Positions 62,905 through 64,000 of a DNA stretch of 64,000 bases are shown piece by piece (position 1 is the stretch's first letter; every line of letters begins with the position of its first letter). The notes under the pieces were generated by a model, which did not search any database, had not been told where the DNA came from, and saw nothing but the letters and a program-made list of their open reading frames with translations. Position numbers and translations under genes: made by a program. Source of the DNA: Qipengyuania marincola (GTDB lineage Bacteria > Pseudomonadota > Alphaproteobacteria > Sphingomonadales > Sphingomonadaceae); the NCBI RefSeq assembly GCF_029688625.1, contig NZ_JARULC010000003.1, forward strand, positions 806,001 to 870,000. The letters are read 5' to 3'.

Positions 62905-63701
62905 TTAGCGTCCTTCGAAGTTTGGATTTCGTTTCTCGAGGAATGCCCGCAGACCCTCCTTGATGTCACTCCTTCTGAACATGGCTTCCAGGATATCGTA
63001 CTGGCCATCGGTCTGAGCCTGCATCGCAGCCGCGTTGCCGCGATGCTGAAGCCCAAGCATTGCCGACTGCTTCGTCCCCTGGATCGCGAGAGGTGCGCAC
63101 GCCACTATCTTGTCGGCAAGCCTGCGCGCTTCGGTGAGCACTTCCGATCGGGGAACGATGCTGTTGAGGAGACCAAGAGACAGCGCCTTCTCAGCGTCGA
63201 TCGGGTCGCAGGTAAGCAGGATTTCATGGCCGGCTTCCAACCCAATTGCCTTACCAGGCGATGCATACCGCCCGCGACTGCCGCGGTCCCGATCTTGGGT
63301 TCCGGAAGTCCGAACTTCGTGCCCTCGGCTGCGATTGCGAGGTCGGCAGCCAGAACCATTTCGAAGCCGCCTCCGAAGGCAAAACCGTTCACAGCAGCGT
63401 TGATCGGTTTGAAACAGTCATGACGGTTGGTCAGGCCGCCGTAGCCCGATGCAGGGACCGGGTAGTCGGCTTCGGTCTCGGAATCGACCATTACCCCGAT
63501 ATCGCCTTCCGAACAGAAGGCCTAGTCGCCCGCCCCGGTGAGGATCGCGACCCACAGGCTATCGTCATTTGCGAACTCGTCGAACGCTTCGGCCATCTCC
63601 GCGTTGGTTGGCGGTGGCACCGCGTTGTGCTTCTCCGGCTTATTTATCGTGACAGTGAAGATCCGGCCATCGCGCGCTGTTTCGATATCTTGAAAGCCCA
63701 C
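62905..63701 (-). pseudogene. Enoyl-CoA hydratase/isomerase pseudogene with a stop and a frameshift
   Basis: A crotonase on the minus strand, reading VGFQDIETARDGRIFTVTIN, then ILTGAGD-stop-AFCSEGDI, then NGFAFGGGFEMVLAADLAIA and EPKIGTAAVAGGMHRLVRQL. An in-frame TAG at 63524-63522 stands where the family has lysine (GDKAFC), a single-base change from AAG. Near 63225 the frame shifts: a G appears lost, so AMEILLT becomes AMKSC, and the true C-terminus (LLTCDPIDAEKALSLGLLNS to RNPNFEGR) continues in another frame. The gene starts with GTG 1 base after the nitroreductase stop, so it once formed an operon with it. Confidence 0.85.
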
Positions 63702-63702
63702 G

Positions 63703-64000
63703 TCAGTTCTCGAAGCCGTGGAAGGTCGCAAATTCTTCCGGTGCAATACGCGGCATGGGAATGTCGGCCGCGACCTCGGAGGTATCGGGGTAGCCGAGAG
63801 CCATGCCCATCAGCACCATCTCGGTTTCGGGTAGATCGAGCACCTTGCGGATCGTGCCCGACCACATCGACCAGGCCGCCTGGGGACATGTGGCCAGCCC
63901 GCGCTCCTGTGCCAGCAGCATAAGGGTCTGCACGAAAATGCCGCAATCAAGGATTTGCAACTTCCTCAGGCTGCGATCCAGAGTCACGATCAGTCCCACA
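63703..64000 (-). CDS. Nitroreductase family protein, 3' part
   Basis: The C-terminal about 98 residues of an FMN-dependent nitroreductase. GIFVQTLMLLAQERGLATCP and VLMGMALGYPD are characteristic of the NfsB/NfnB-like group. The N-terminus lies beyond the window. It is directly followed by the crotonase pseudogene. A partial gene due to the window edge, not a truncation. Confidence 0.85.
   Translation of the reverse strand, partial: VGLIVTLDRSLRKLQILDCGIFVQTLMLLAQERGLATCPQAAWSMWSGTIRKVLDLPETEMVLMGMALGYPDTSEVAADIPMPRIAPEEFATFHGFEN

Noticed and set aside
55058-64000. Second copy of the tRNA-Ser 3' end as the right attachment site
   Set aside because: None noticed when reading through to the window end, so the island's far boundary cannot be stated.

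Overview
The window looks like chromosome of a high-GC alphaproteobacterium of the Sphingomonadales, most likely the Erythrobacteraceae. The grounds are a TonB-dependent receptor next to a TPR-sulfotransferase, a methionine synthase split into two genes behind an ArsR-methyltransferase regulator, a two-gene glycine decarboxylase P-protein, and intergenic palindromes of the CTGAGC/TGTCGAAG type that are common in sphingomonads. This placement is inferred from gene content, not from a marker gene.

Layout. 0-11 kb: a biotin-dependent acyl-CoA carboxylase pair, an MFS exporter, DNA polymerase IV, a Nudix hydrolase, 6-phosphogluconolactonase, a Dps protein, a degenerate GDT1-like membrane protein, an SDR, and a YeiH-like transporter with a small DUF6356-like protein. 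10.7-13.2 kb: a coiled-coil protein with a YadA-like anchor, divergent from a small MarR-like regulator across an AT-rich promoter region, then tRNA-Gly(CCC). 13.3-18.7 kb: TonB receptor, TPR-sulfotransferase, DUF819 membrane protein. 18.8-25.5 kb: a valine catabolism operon (mmsA, isobutyryl-CoA dehydrogenase, 3-hydroxyisobutyryl-CoA hydrolase, enoyl-CoA hydratase, mmsB) with two small lipoproteins and a RidA protein inside it. 25.5-28.4 kb: an Nmad3-type protein, a nucleotidyltransferase and a flippase-like protein.

28.4-33.3 kb is the glycine cleavage operon gcvT-gcvH-gcvPA-gcvPB on the minus strand, preceded by a clear tandem glycine riboswitch. 33.4-41.1 kb is a minus-strand methionine-cycle operon (SahR-like regulator, metF, two-part metH) followed by a TSUP permease and a class C beta-lactamase-fold lipoprotein; a perfect inverted repeat sits in its promoter. 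41.2-50.2 kb holds a degenerate GH3-like protein, a 5-oxoprolinase/hydantoinase fusion, a sodium:solute symporter and a GH42 beta-galactosidase. 50.3-54.6 kb holds the (p)ppGpp synthetase/hydrolase, a VOC protein and a three-gene unit with a cyclophilin.

From tRNA-Ser(GGA) at 55 kb the character changes. A P4-type integrase abuts the tRNA, followed by an AlpA-like regulator, an unrecognised 473-residue protein, a ParA/TraL-like NTPase, a membrane protein, MobC and a truncated relaxase. The relaxase is joined to the tail of an unrelated gene, which suggests a decayed mobilizable island. After it come a Usg-family gene, a stretch without a convincing gene, two overlapping DUF2384 (Xre/MbcA/ParS-type) antitoxin-like genes without a visible RES toxin, an enoyl-CoA hydratase pseudogene carrying two lesions, and a nitroreductase cut by the window edge. 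No second copy of the tRNA-Ser end was noticed, so the far boundary of the island is unknown.
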